From Gemmatimonas sp. (GTDB lineage: Bacteria; Gemmatimonadota; Gemmatimonadetes; Longimicrobiales; Longimicrobiaceae): a stretch of 51,913 nucleotides of DNA. The notes below the pieces were generated by a model, which was given only the letters and a program-made list of their open reading frames with translations, searched no databases and was not told where the DNA came from. The stretch's first letter is position 1; each line of letters opens with the position of its first letter. The DNA lies in assembly GCA_009380025.1 (NCBI GenBank), contig WHSP01000016.1, positions 1-51,913 on the forward strand. The letters run 5' to 3'. Both the position numbers and the translations under genes were made by a program. Below are positions 17,198 through 28,700 of this stretch, piece by piece.

Positions 17198-18703
17198 TCA
17201 TCGGAGGGGATCACCGGCATCACCCGAAGGATCAACAGAGCGTTCAACCGAAAGGTACTCGGCCAGGAGCACGCCGAGCTCCTCCTGGGCCCCCCTCGCG
17301 CCGCCCGTATTCCCACCGTTGTACAGGAACGAGAAGGCGATCAGCTCACCGTTCTTCGCCGTGACGTAGCCTGAAAGCGTACGCACTCCTCGAATGTAGC
17401 CGGTCTTCGCGTGAAGATTGCCCTCAGCCGGGGTGTTCCGATAGAGGCGGGCCAGGGTCCCACCCCGCTCGCCAGCCACGGCCAGCGCATCGTGCCACAG
17501 CTCCGAATAGAGCTGGTGATCGGCGTAGACCAGGGCCTGAACGAGGGCGTGCGCGCTGGCGCGGCTGTAGTTCGAAAGTCCGGAGCCGTCGAACTGGTAG
17601 AGTTGGCCCGCAGGTACATGCGCCTTCGCTATGAAGTGTAGCGCCGATGCAGGCCCACCTCGCGGATAGCTCCCGACGCCGATCGCAGAGGCCGCCGCCG
17701 CCTTCCACAAATGCTCCGCGAAGAAGTTGTCGGAGTGCCGGCTGAGCAAGGGGATCATCATGGCGACTGGAATCGAGACGTGGCGGTGGACGACCTTCGC
17801 ACCCTCGGGGGTCTCCCCGATACGCGCGCCGCCCCGCACCTCGATGCCGGCCTCGACCAGGGCATGTCGCAATGCATCGGCGGTCAGGAGCGCCGGATCA
17901 GCGACTCCGACGCCGAACCGATGCGGTCCGCGACCGTTGACCGACCCTCGGACCCGGATCGTGTCCTGGTTGGGTTCCCGCACCGCGAGCGCCCGTCCCC
18001 CGCCGAGCTGCAGATTGCCCACGACGGGGATGGCTTCGACCGGTGGGTCGAGCTGAACCAGTGGTGGATCGCCGTTGTCGGGCGCGGTCACTTCCACCCA
18101 GACCATGTTTCGCTGAAAGGGAAGACCGCTGACCCTCGGCGCGTACTGGGCGGCGCCCGCTCCCGTGTCGTTCGGCCAGCTCGGACCCACCAGGATCGCG
18201 TCGAAGATCGTCGGATCCCCCACGACGCCTCCGGCGACAACCCGGACTCCCTCGGCGGCCAGGCCCTCCGCCATCTTCCGCAACGGCGTCATCGGATCTT
18301 CGACGAAAACGCCGCCTTTGAAGTGCGGTGGGTATCCGAACGACGGGTCGCCCGAGCCGCGAATGATCACGTCGCCCTGAAGGACACCGTCTTCGATCGG
18401 ACCCACCGTCAGCAGGTCGGTCTCGAAACGGTAGTCGGGTCCCAGTTCGTCCAGCGCCCAGATCGCAGTGAAGATCTTGTTGTTGGAGGCGGGAACCAGT
18501 GGAGTCGAGCCGTTGATGTAGAACAGTGGCTCCTCCTGCGTGATCGACCAGGCCACCACGCTCCAGTCCCCACTCGTCCTGGCGATGATCTCCTCGGCCT
18601 GCGCCTGGAGCGGAGGTGCGGCCTCCTGAGCCGTGCCCGCCCCCGCCGACCCCGAAAAAACGAAAGCGAGCCCCAGGGCCCGCAGAAGATCCACGTGTTT
18701 CAT
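17198..18703 (-). CDS. dacB: D-alanyl-D-alanine carboxypeptidase/endopeptidase (PBP4, S13)
   Basis: A 501-residue periplasmic penicillin-binding protein with a signal peptide (about 1-26). S13 motifs are clear: P-A-S73-N-N-K76 as S-x-x-K, a D-G-S-G-L-S signature about 360-370, and K-T-G-Y near 430. Between the first two lies the large insertion (about 95-290) typical of DacB/PBP4. It trims or cleaves peptidoglycan cross-links in the periplasm. Length is usual for the family. It is the last gene of a minus-strand run that includes the zinc-ribbon, LuxC and CPBP genes. The 98-bp gap upstream suggests it may have its own promoter. Confidence 0.93.
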   Translation of the reverse strand: MKHVDLLRALGLAFVFSGSAGAGTAQEAAPPLQAQAEEIIARTSGDWSVVAWSITQEEPLFYINGSTPLVPASNNKIFTAIWALDELGPDYRFETDLLTVGPIEDGVLQGDVIIRGSGDPSFGYPPHFKGGVFVEDPMTPLRKMAEGLAAEGVRVVAGGVVGDPTIFDAILVGPSWPNDTGAGAAQYAPRVSGLPFQRNMVWVEVTAPDNGDPPLVQLDPPVEAIPVVGNLQLGGGRALAVREPNQDTIRVRGSVNGRGPHRFGVGVADPALLTADALRHALVEAGIEVRGGARIGETPEGAKVVHRHVSIPVAMMIPLLSRHSDNFFAEHLWKAAAASAIGVGSYPRGGPASALHFIAKAHVPAGQLYQFDGSGLSNYSRASAHALVQALVYADHQLYSELWHDALAVAGERGGTLARLYRNTPAEGNLHAKTGYIRGVRTLSGYVTAKNGELIAFSFLYNGGNTGGARGAQEELGVLLAEYLSVERSVDPSGDAGDPLR

Positions 18704-18800
18704 GCTCGGTTTCCCTGCTTCCAGCGGACGGGTTCTCCGCCCGAGTCATGCAATCCGGCGCTCGATTCTAGCGCCCGCTACCTCCAAACAATAGCTGCCC

Positions 18801-19220
18801 CTAGGTTCCCGTCCGCCGTGACCTCCACTCCTCGAGCAGTGCCTGCTGCATCCCAAAGCTCGCCCGGCTGTTCTCCTCCAGATCCACGACGATTTCGATC
18901 AAAGCGGCGACGACGAAGAGGCTGGTGCCGATCAACAGCGACCCGACGATCGTCAGAACCCGCTCGACCAGGGAGAACGTGTCGTCTGCGAAGACGAACA
19001 GGAGGATGCCTACCAGTGCAGTTGCGATGCCGAGGAAGCGCACAAACCCCAACAGGAGCCGCAGGTTCTCGTACTTGCGCTCGACTCCGGCGAGGCGGCT
19101 GGGAGTTCGGCGTTCCATTAGCAGTTTGCCGCAGCTGGGACAGTGGTCCGCTGCTGGATCGTCGACGATCGTGCCGCAGCTCTTGCACTCGACCGGCGTC
19201 GGGAAGAGGTGCAATGACAT
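18801..19220 (-). CDS. Zinc-ribbon membrane protein, unknown function
   Basis: About 139 residues. An N-terminal zinc ribbon has two Cys pairs (C-K-S-C-G and C-P-S-C-G, 13 residues apart), followed by a basic linker. Two hydrophobic segments lie near 58-80 and 88-112, and a short charged tail follows. I chose the ATG directly before the zinc ribbon; the frame stays open 25 codons upstream, but that part is not convincing. The Cys are cytoplasmic if the positive-inside rule holds. Similar zinc-ribbon/two-TM proteins are common, with no known function. It lies between luxC-like and dacB genes on the same strand. Confidence 0.7.
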   Translation of the reverse strand: MSLHLFPTPVECKSCGTIVDDPAADHCPSCGKLLMERRTPSRLAGVERKYENLRLLLGFVRFLGIATALVGILLFVFADDTFSLVERVLTIVGSLLIGTSLFVVAALIEIVVDLEENSRASFGMQQALLEEWRSRRTGT

Positions 19221-19368
19221 CTCCGTCAGATCTTGGGTAGAGGTCCGCCGAACGACTGCCAGAATCGAAGGTGTCGTCTGGCTGAGCGGTGACATCTCAT
19301 CTCGTCTCGGTCAGCGGTTTCCGTGGTGGGAACGAGACATGGAGGAGCAAGAGGGGTGCCAGGTGTGG

Positions 19369-20796
19369 TCATTCCCAATCGCACCAGCGAACCAGATCGG
19401 CGAGGGGCGGGCGCCCGTCGTGGTGCCATTCCGGCGGGGGCCAGGCCATCCGTCCGACGGCAGTGATCCGGCTGGCACCGAGCCGGGCCAGTTCGTCGGC
19501 GAGCGGGGCGATTCGAGCGGGTGATCCGGCGATGCCGACGGTTTGCAGGACCGGGGCAACCGGTCGAATCAGGTCGGGCAGCTGCGCTACTTCCAGGATC
19601 GGCTTGACACGGACGAGCCGATTGAGGCACGACGGGTTGAACGTGGGGTCGGGATCGAAGATGGCAGTCCAGGCGGTGTCGCCCTTCGAGGCGTGCAGTT
19701 CCTGACCGCGATCGGACAGATGCGCGAACTCCGCCTCCGTTCGGGCAGCCTGAATCGCTGCTGCCTCCCCCGGCGCGACCCTCCCTCGCGGCAGGACGCG
19801 CTCGATCTCCGCCATCGCGGTCCCTAGCATCGAACACCATTCGCGGGCGGACACCTCTCCCCCATCCTCCACATAGAAGAGGTGGGGCGAGACGCACCCT
19901 TGCTGATCGAAGGTAGCGACGGCGAGTGCGGCGGCCCTCGCGACCTCGGCCGCGCCGGGTGCCTCGAGCAGCTCTTTCAGCACGATGCCGAACGAGACGC
20001 GGTGACCGTAGCCCAGGAAGGTCGTGCCAGGAGCCACCCGCGCGCGAACGGCTTCCACCGTCTCGCGTCCACCATAGACGATCACGGCGCCTGCCCTCTC
20101 GAACGCAACCTCTTCCAGCGCCGGCTCACCCCCCGGCCAGTAAGCGATCGACAGGCACGCTCCCAGCGCGGCGTCTTCCGCGGCCAAAGCGCTGGCGAAA
20201 AGCGGTGCAAGGATCGGCTCGGCTGTGGCCGTCTTCCCCAGGACCGCGGACTTCGTCAAGAGCGATCGGATCACCGAGGTGACGGAAACCCCCGGCACGT
20301 TGCCGCTGAACACATGGACCGCGAGCGGTGGCCCGAACGCACGCACGCGTCGCTGACCGGAGCCGGTCGGTGCGAACTCGTCGAGGACGTGGAAGTCGCC
20401 GAACTCCGCCGTCAGCAGGTCCAGGAGAGCGTCTTCCTTCCAGTCGGCGGCCATGCCGTCGATCACCTGCTCGATCACGGGGCCTGAGAGACCGGTCACT
20501 TCGCGGAGGCCGAAGGCCGCGGTTCTTCTCAGCTCGCTCGCCGGATCCAGGAAGCGGCTCGCGACCCTTCCGATCGCGGCGGCGATCTCTTCGACGGGCT
20601 TCTCCGCGAGGTGGGTGGTCCGAGCATCCAGCAGCCCATCGATGAGCCGCACGAGCAGGGGCGGGGTGAGCTGGGCGACTCGAAGCCGCAAGCTCGTGCG
20701 GCCCTCGTCTCCAGGTGACCAGGTTGTCGTGGAGGGAGGTGGGATACCCGGAAGGTGGAAGGCATCGAGCTCGGCTGGCAGGCCGATGGCAGCCAT
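19369..20796 (-). CDS. LuxC-type acyl-CoA reductase
   Basis: A 475-residue enzyme of the LuxC family, related to aldehyde dehydrogenases, which reduces acyl-CoA or acyl-enzyme to a fatty aldehyde with NADPH. The catalytic-cysteine region D-Q-Q-G-C-V-S-P-H is present near residue 300. The preceding V-F-S-G-N-V-P-G and the helix around L-L-T-K-S-A also match the family. Its ATG overlaps the upstream CPBP stop by one base (TGATG), so it is translationally coupled. The open frame runs on upstream in the CPBP gene, but that part is out of frame with a real product. No LuxE, LuxD or luciferase gene lies in the window, so the aldehyde's use is unknown. Confidence 0.85.
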   Translation of the reverse strand: MAAIGLPAELDAFHLPGIPPPSTTTWSPGDEGRTSLRLRVAQLTPPLLVRLIDGLLDARTTHLAEKPVEEIAAAIGRVASRFLDPASELRRTAAFGLREVTGLSGPVIEQVIDGMAADWKEDALLDLLTAEFGDFHVLDEFAPTGSGQRRVRAFGPPLAVHVFSGNVPGVSVTSVIRSLLTKSAVLGKTATAEPILAPLFASALAAEDAALGACLSIAYWPGGEPALEEVAFERAGAVIVYGGRETVEAVRARVAPGTTFLGYGHRVSFGIVLKELLEAPGAAEVARAAALAVATFDQQGCVSPHLFYVEDGGEVSAREWCSMLGTAMAEIERVLPRGRVAPGEAAAIQAARTEAEFAHLSDRGQELHASKGDTAWTAIFDPDPTFNPSCLNRLVRVKPILEVAQLPDLIRPVAPVLQTVGIAGSPARIAPLADELARLGASRITAVGRMAWPPPEWHHDGRPPLADLVRWCDWE

Positions 20797-21530
20797 CAGG
20801 CAGAACCCAGGACGAGGAGCACGTCGTACAATGCGTGAGTCCACGCAGTGATACCGAAGCCACGCAGCAGGAAGAGGACGCTGAAGGCGATCCCCGCGAG
20901 GAAGCGGAAGAGGAACGAGGGGATCGCCCACACGTCCCCGTAGGCCCCGATGTAGTGGAATCCGGAGAAGATGAGTGCCGCCAGGATGACGGAAAAAGCT
21001 CCCGCTCGGGTACTCTCGAGCCCGCTCGTCCGGAACACCCCGAACAGCCCACCCACGACGATCACCCGGAACACGATCTCTTCGTACAGACCGGCTCCCA
21101 GGGAGAGCACGAGGGCTTCGCTCTGCGACATTTCCGTGAAGCTGCCTGCCGCAAACGCGATGGGGATCCCGTTGAGGAGCCACTGGGTAGCCGTTCCGAC
21201 CACGATACCCAGGATTGCCGCGTACAGCAGGCTCTCGGCCGCCATGCCGAGGAAGTTCGGTAGCCGTAGGGGCACGGCCCGCCGGCGCCGTTCCAGGAAG
21301 ACGAGGACGGTGGACACCGCGATCACGACGAGCGTCAGGGCAGCGGTTTCTCTCAAACCGCCGATCGAGAGCACGGCGCGTAGCATCACGTCCGCGCCAT
21401 TTCGGAGGTTCGAGCCTTCCGCCTGAGCGATGTAGATCGCGCCCGCCTCGTAGAACGCCAGGAGCGGAAGCGCGAAGAGCAAGGAGTAGCTGTGACTTCG
21501 CGTAAGCGATAGATATCTGCGCATCCTCAT
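20796..21530 (-). CDS. CPBP-family intramembrane metalloprotease
   Basis: About 244 residues with 6-8 membrane segments. Family motifs are present: E-E-I-V-F-R (E-E-x-x-x-R) near 155 and F-S-G-F-H near 195. These supply the Glu and His expected at the zinc site of CAAX/ABI (CPBP) proteases. I placed the start at the ATG opening M-R-M-R-R-Y; a second ATG two codons later is preceded by GAGG and may be used instead. The longer open frame upstream is not protein-like. The gene is coupled to luxC and is divergent from the BON lipoprotein gene. Substrate unknown. Confidence 0.85.
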   Translation of the reverse strand: MRMRRYLSLTRSHSYSLLFALPLLAFYEAGAIYIAQAEGSNLRNGADVMLRAVLSIGGLRETAALTLVVIAVSTVLVFLERRRRAVPLRLPNFLGMAAESLLYAAILGIVVGTATQWLLNGIPIAFAAGSFTEMSQSEALVLSLGAGLYEEIVFRVIVVGGLFGVFRTSGLESTRAGAFSVILAALIFSGFHYIGAYGDVWAIPSFLFRFLAGIAFSVLFLLRGFGITAWTHALYDVLLVLGSA

Positions 21531-21694
21531 GCAGGTAATCGGTCGACGTGCGTGACGGGAATCGGAAACCTCGAAATGTACGTGGCCTCCCGATTGCGCA
21601 GGAGATTCCCGCTCTTGGATTTCGACTCGGGCTCTCGGCTGCCCTGGTGCGCGATTCGTTTCGGCGCTGACGGAGTCGTCCAGACCTCGACGAC

Positions 21695-22066
21695 ATGGAA
21701 CGTTATTGGAGATCCGCGGCTCGGGTCGTCGGCCACGGAGCCCTCTTGCTCTACCTCCTATCGGTGACGGCTTGTTCCGCGCTGCGCCGCCCACTACCCG
21801 AACCGGACCGGTCAGCGGACGGGCGCATTCTGACGGACGTTAGCGACCGGCTGGAGGCCGAGCGCGCCACCGACCTTAGCAACATACGTGTCGAGGTCGA
21901 CGGAGGTGTCGTGCTGCTCTACGGGAGCGTACAGGGGATCGGTGCCTGGGAGTGTGCGATTCGCAACGCCGAGCTCGTTCCCGGCGTTCGGACCGTGGCC
22001 GACTTCCTCGTCATCGGGCGCGGTCCGCGGGTGGCCCCGTGCAAGGCGCCACGCGATCCCACCTGA
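21695..22066 (+). CDS. BON-domain lipoprotein
   Basis: A 123-residue exported protein. The hydrophobic signal ends in V-T-A-C, giving a lipobox Cys at about residue 27. A BON domain follows (about 45-108), recognisable from I-L-T-D-V-S-D-R-L, I-R-V-E-V-D-G-G-V-V-L-L-Y-G and the terminal V-x-D-F-L-V-I. BON domains bind phospholipid membranes and help maintain the envelope (OsmY, DolP). It is divergent from the CPBP protease gene and 114 bp upstream of fadJ. The C-terminal tail of about 12 residues is disordered. Confidence 0.82.
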   Translation: MERYWRSAARVVGHGALLLYLLSVTACSALRRPLPEPDRSADGRILTDVSDRLEAERATDLSNIRVEVDGGVVLLYGSVQGIGAWECAIRNAELVPGVRTVADFLVIGRGPRVAPCKAPRDPT

Positions 22067-22180
22067 CCCTGGCCCGCATCCTGCCCCACAACGCAGACGC
22101 CGCGACCCCACTTCCCAGCCGGTCACGTCGAACGAAACGGCCCCGGCCGTCCCTGATCACGCCCATTTGGAACACCGCTG

Positions 22181-24340
<2,160 letters not shown>

Positions 24341-24350
24341 GGTCGGGGCG

Positions 24351-24794
24351 ATGACCGACGAGTGGCGTGACAACCTCATGGAGAACGGTGCCGGAGTCGC
24401 CGATATCCTCCGCTCCGCTCGTCGCATCGCCGTGCTCGGGATCAAGACCGAAGCACAGTCTGGCCAGCCCGCCTTCTCCGTTCCCCAGTATCTCCAGCAG
24501 GCTGGCTATGAGATCATTCCCGTGCCGGTCTATTATCCCCAGGTCACCGAGATCCTCGGTCAACCAGTCTACCGCAGCGTCTCGGCGATTCCCGAACCCG
24601 TCGATCTCGTTCTCGTCTTCCGTAGATCCACCGACGTTCCCGAACACGTTGACGACTTGATCTCCGCCCGGCCTGGTGCGGTCTGGATGCAATCCGGCAT
24701 TCGCAACGAGGGCGCGGCGATGCGCCTTGCGGAGGCAGGCATTCCGACCGTGCAGGATCGCTGCGCGATGGTCGAACACCGTAGCCTCAGCTGA
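24351..24794 (+). CDS. CoA-binding domain protein (YccU-like)
   Basis: A 147-residue cytoplasmic protein with a single Rossmann-like CoA_binding_2 domain. I-A-V-L-G-I-K is at the first strand, P-V-Y-Y-P in the middle, and W-M-Q-S-G-I-R-N-E near 120, as in YccU family members. It lies 10 bp after fadJ with GAGG before the ATG, so it is likely co-transcribed. YccU proteins bind CoA but have no settled role. Placement after a beta-oxidation gene suggests a link to acyl-CoA metabolism (inference). Confidence 0.88.
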   Translation: MTDEWRDNLMENGAGVADILRSARRIAVLGIKTEAQSGQPAFSVPQYLQQAGYEIIPVPVYYPQVTEILGQPVYRSVSAIPEPVDLVLVFRRSTDVPEHVDDLISARPGAVWMQSGIRNEGAAMRLAEAGIPTVQDRCAMVEHRSLS

Positions 24795-24809
24795 CGCCAG
24801 GGAATGCTT

Positions 24810-24895
24810 GAATGGTGAAGGGTGAATTGTGAATGACGATTCTTCCTCCGCATTCACCCTACCATTCACCTTTCACAATTCACTCCTCACCATTC
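24810..24895. repeat. Inverted ATTCACCATTCAC-type intergenic repeat
   Basis: The left arm (24810-24835) is built of GAATGGTGAA and GGTGAATTGTGAATG. The right arm (24872-24895) begins TTCACAATTCACTCC, a near-perfect reverse complement. More ATTCACC units lie between and after the arms. It fills the gap between the fadJ operon and the act promoter region. Confidence 0.7.
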
Positions 24896-24953
24896 ACCCT
24901 TCCAGCCGGGAATGTGGGGAATTCCCCCACAACCCGTATCGTGGTTCGGGCTA

Positions 24954-24982
24954 TTGCAGTGACCGGAGGCCGAGGTTATATG
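24954..24982 (+). promoter_or_regulatory. Candidate sigma70-like promoter for the act operon
   Basis: TTGCAG (24954-24959) and TATATG (24977-24982) are separated by 17 bases, 44 bases before the actA ATG. The match to consensus is partial (3/6 and 4/6), and it is the only reasonable pair I see in the gap. Confidence 0.35.
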
Positions 24983-25025
24983 GGTGTTCGTTTCGCAGCG
25001 GTCGGACGAACGTTGACCGGGTGCC

Positions 25026-25712
25026 ATGACCAGAGTTCTTTTCCGTGCCGGGACGATCCTTCTCGCTCTCGGTGCCATCGCCGGTTGTAGAGGGCCAGGG
25101 GCGCAGTTGCCTGCGGACGCGCCGATGCAGCCAATCGCGTTCTACCACAGCGTTCATGCGGGTCAGAACGAGATCCCCTGCATGTATTGCCACTACAACG
25201 CCGATCGCTCGACCTCCGCAGGAGTCCCGAGCGTACAGCTCTGCGTCGGATGCCACGTGCCGGGAAGCGTCGTCACGCCACCTGCTCAGGCGACCCTCGC
25301 GTTCCCCAGTGCTGAACGTGACTCCCTCTGGAACGCCGAGGCCCTGGAGCTCGTCGGCTACTGGCAGCGGCAAGAAGCGATTCCCTGGGTACGTATTCAC
25401 AACCTTCCTGCCCATGTGCAGTTCCCCCACATGTCGCACGTACGGGTCGGCCTCCAGTGCCAGACCTGCCACGGGCCGGTAGAGGAGATGGAAGAGGTCT
25501 ACCAGTTTTCCTCGCTCCAGATGGGCTGGTGCATCAGCTGCCATCGCGGTGAGCTCCCTCTCTCGGACACCGAACAGACCACCGTTCGAGAGCGCTCGAG
25601 CTTCGTGCGCGAGCTCGTTACCCTCGCCTCGGAGGGTGAAAATCTGGGCGGCTTCGAGGGCACGTACCCGGACCAGATCGCTTCGACCGATTGCCTGGTG
25701 TGTCACTATTAG
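25026..25712 (+). CDS. actA: Alternative Complex III subunit ActA, pentaheme cytochrome c
   Basis: A 228-residue exported cytochrome with a lipoprotein-like signal (I-A-G-C21). Five heme c sites are visible: C-M-Y-C-H (52-56), C-V-G-C-H (73-77), C-Q-T-C-H (145-149), C-I-S-C-H (169-173) and C-L-V-C-H at the extreme C-terminus. This number and spacing match ActA, the pentaheme subunit of the quinol:electron acceptor oxidoreductase that replaces the bc1 complex. The hemes sit on the periplasmic side and pass electrons towards a cytochrome c or oxidase. It is the first gene of a complete actABCDEF set, 78 bp before actB. Confidence 0.95.
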   Translation: MTRVLFRAGTILLALGAIAGCRGPGAQLPADAPMQPIAFYHSVHAGQNEIPCMYCHYNADRSTSAGVPSVQLCVGCHVPGSVVTPPAQATLAFPSAERDSLWNAEALELVGYWQRQEAIPWVRIHNLPAHVQFPHMSHVRVGLQCQTCHGPVEEMEEVYQFSSLQMGWCISCHRGELPLSDTEQTTVRERSSFVRELVTLASEGENLGGFEGTYPDQIASTDCLVCHY

Positions 25713-25720
25713 GCGGTCGC

Positions 25721-25775
25721 GCAACTGGCAACTGGAAACTGGTTACCGATAAGCAGTCACCGGCAACCAGCTAGT
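25721..25775. repeat. AACTGGCAACTGG-type short repeat between actA and actB
   Basis: Tandem-like units CAACTGG, CAACTGG, AAACTGG followed by an inverted CGGCAACCAG. This short dispersed-repeat type sits between two operon genes and stretches the spacing to 78 bp. Confidence 0.5.
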
Positions 25776-25790
25776 CCACTCAAGAATCTC

Positions 25791-28700
25791 ATGTCCGAAG
25801 GACTTAAGCGACGCGATTTCCTGAAGGTACTCGGCGCCGGGGGCGCGGGTGCCGCGACGGCAGGATGTTCGACCAGCGAGGTCGAACGCCTGATTCCGTT
25901 CGTCGTGCCGGCGGAGGAGATCGTGCCCGGCGTGCCGACCTGGTATACGAGCACCTGCCGGGAGTGTCCGGCCGGATGCGGCGTTCACGTTGAAACGCAT
26001 TCCGGTCGCGCCACGAAGGTCGAGGGAAATCCAGACAACCCGATTTCCCGGGGCAACCTGTGCGCGCGCGGACAAGCGTCAGTGCAGGGGCTCTACAACC
26101 CCGATCGTTTCCGCGGTCCGGTGCTCAGAGAAGGTGTGCAGACCCTGAATCCGACATGGGGCACCGCCGAACGGCTCGTCGCGCAGCAGATCCGCGGCGA
26201 GCAGCAGGGCGGCCGCGAGGTAGTCTTCCTGACCCGCAGCTACTCTGGTTCGATGGATTCTCTGGTCGACGAGTGGGTCGCCGCTGTCGGCGCTCAGCGG
26301 GTCGTCTACGATGTATGGGCCGACCAGCCGAGGGGCCTCGACTTCAGCCAGGCGGACGTGCTCGTCTCCTTCGGGGCCGATTTTCTCGAGACGTGGGGTT
26401 CGCCGGTCGATTATGCCTGGCAGTTTGCCCAGATGCATAGCTACCGCCAGGGGCGTCGCGGGAAGTTCATCTGGGTTGCGCCCCATCGGCCCCTGACGGG
26501 GATCAACGCGGATCAGTGGATCGCCCCGCTCCCGGGGACGGAAGTCGTGCTGGCACAGGCCCTGGGCGGGCAGGTCGATGTGGCTTCCGCTGCGCAGGCA
26601 ACCGAGGTCCCGCAGGAAACGATCGAGCAGCTCATCGGGGAGTTCACCGCCGGTAACGGGATCGTTCTGGGTCCCGGCGCGGCAATCTCCGGCAGCAATG
26701 CGTCGGATCTGCGCGATGTCCTGAACGGCATCAACGCTGGGCGTGCAGGGCCCGTCGCTCCGTCACAGCCGAGCAGCCCGGAGCTCATCAACCTGATCGA
26801 GCGGATGCGGCAGGGACAGGTCGGTCTCGTCCTGCTCGACGCGCCCAACCCGGTCTACACCCTTCCGGGTGCGCTCGGCTTCGCGGAAGCCCTCGGGCAG
26901 GTGCCTACCCGCGTCTCGTTCTCTCCATTCCCCGACGATACGACCGAGTTGTGCACAATGGTCCTTCCGGACCATCACTTCCTCGAGGCATGGGACGACT
27001 ACATTCCGGCGCCGGGCGTCTTCGAGATCGTCCAGCCGACCATGCGACCCGTGTTCAATACGAAGCAGACGGGCGACGTCCTGCTGTCGCTGGCACGCGA
27101 GATGGGGATCGACACAGTCGCGGGCGGCGCAACCACCTACTACGAGTATCTGCGCTCGCAGTGGGCGGGGATCAGCGGCGAGGGAGATGGCTGGAGACAG
27201 GCGCTCCAGCGTGGGGGCGTCTTTCCGAGCGAGACCCCTGCGGCCGCGGGCACGGCGCTGGCGGGTCCGGAGGCTCCGGCCGATCCGACGGCCGACGCTC
27301 CCGAGATCGCTGGCCTGGTCGCTGCCGCCGTCGCGGTACCACCGGAACAGGCCCAGGATACCGTCTCCGTCGCCCCCGCCGGATCGATCCAACCGATCGC
27401 CTTCGAGGGTGACGGTGATGCAAACTTTCACCTCGTCGTCTACCCGTCTTATCGATTTTTCGATGGCCGGTTGGCGAATCGCCCCTGGCTGCTCGAGCTT
27501 CCCGACCCTGTCACGAAGGTCCCTTGGGGCTCCTGGGTGGAGATCCATCCCACAACCGCGGAGGCCATGGGGATCGAGCAGGGCGACATTGTCGAGGTCG
27601 CCTCGCAGTTCGGCTCGCTCGAGACCTTTGCCTACATCTACCCGGGCGTGCGACCTGACGTGGTGGCCATCCAGACCGGGCTCGGCCACAACAACTCCTT
27701 CGGGCGCTTCGCCGAAGACGTGGGGGTCAACCCGAACGCCCTGCTCGGACCCTTCTTCGACCAGCGAAGCGGCCGTCCGGCAACGTACGGGCAGCGGGTG
27801 CGGCTCAGCCGGATCGGCGAGGTCAGCACGCGTGGCGGCTTCAATCCCGGCGATGGCCTCTTCGAGCAGGGCACCCGCGTCCAGCACGATCGTGAGCTCG
27901 CCCAGGCCGTTTCCGTCGCATCACTGGCCCAGCTCGAGGCGGAGGCGACCCCTGAGATTCCTGGTGAGAACGAGCCGATCACCAACCTGCGTGGCGCTGG
28001 CGGCTTCATGCCACGGACCCAGGAGACCGATCCGGCCGCCTATCCTCCACCGGGCACCGAGTACGGCGAATACATCCAGGGTATGACTCGCTGGGCGATG
28101 GTGATTGACCTCGATCGGTGTATCGGCTGCAGCGCCTGCGTCACGGCGTGCTACGCGGAGAACAACATCCCGGTCGTCGGTCCCAACGAAGTCAAGCGTG
28201 GGCGGGATCTGTCCTGGCTGCGAATCGAGAGGTACTGGGGGGTCACCGATGAGGCGGAGGAGGCGCTCGACGAGCACGCGCTCGACGACACCCGCTTCCT
28301 GCCGATGCTCTGCCAGCACTGCGGCAACGCCCCCTGTGAGCCCGTCTGCCCGGTCTACGCCTCCTACCACACGCCGGATGGTCTCAACGGGCAGGTGTAC
28401 AACCGGTGCGTGGGGACCCGCTACTGCGCCAACAACTGTCCGTACAAGGTCCGCTACTTCAACTGGTTCACGTACAAGTTCGACGAGCCGCTCAACTGGC
28501 AGCTCAATCCGGATGTCGCGGTGCGCGAGAAGGGCGTGATGGAGAAATGCACCTTCTGCGTGCAGAGAATTCGTGAGAATGAGCGCGCTGCCGCGCTGGA
28601 GAACCGACCGGTCCGGGATGGAGAGATCGTTCCGGCATGCGTGCAGACGTGCCCGACGGAGGTATTCGTCTTCGGGAACATCGCGAATCCGGAGAGTCAG

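Noticed and set aside
16830-17369. Plus-strand open frame of 179 codons over the repeat region
   Set aside because: It contains the palindromic repeat (the common P-R-E-G-G-D-P pattern of such read-throughs) and overlaps dacB; no ribosome site.
17711-19240. Long plus-strand frame of 509 codons opposite dacB and the zinc-ribbon gene
   Set aside because: It is a GC-rich antisense shadow; the minus strand carries clear S13 and zinc-ribbon motifs.
20797-21696. Upstream extension of the LuxC frame to 775 codons
   Set aside because: It overlaps the CPBP gene in another frame and is arginine-rich shadow; LuxC length fits the ATG at 20796.
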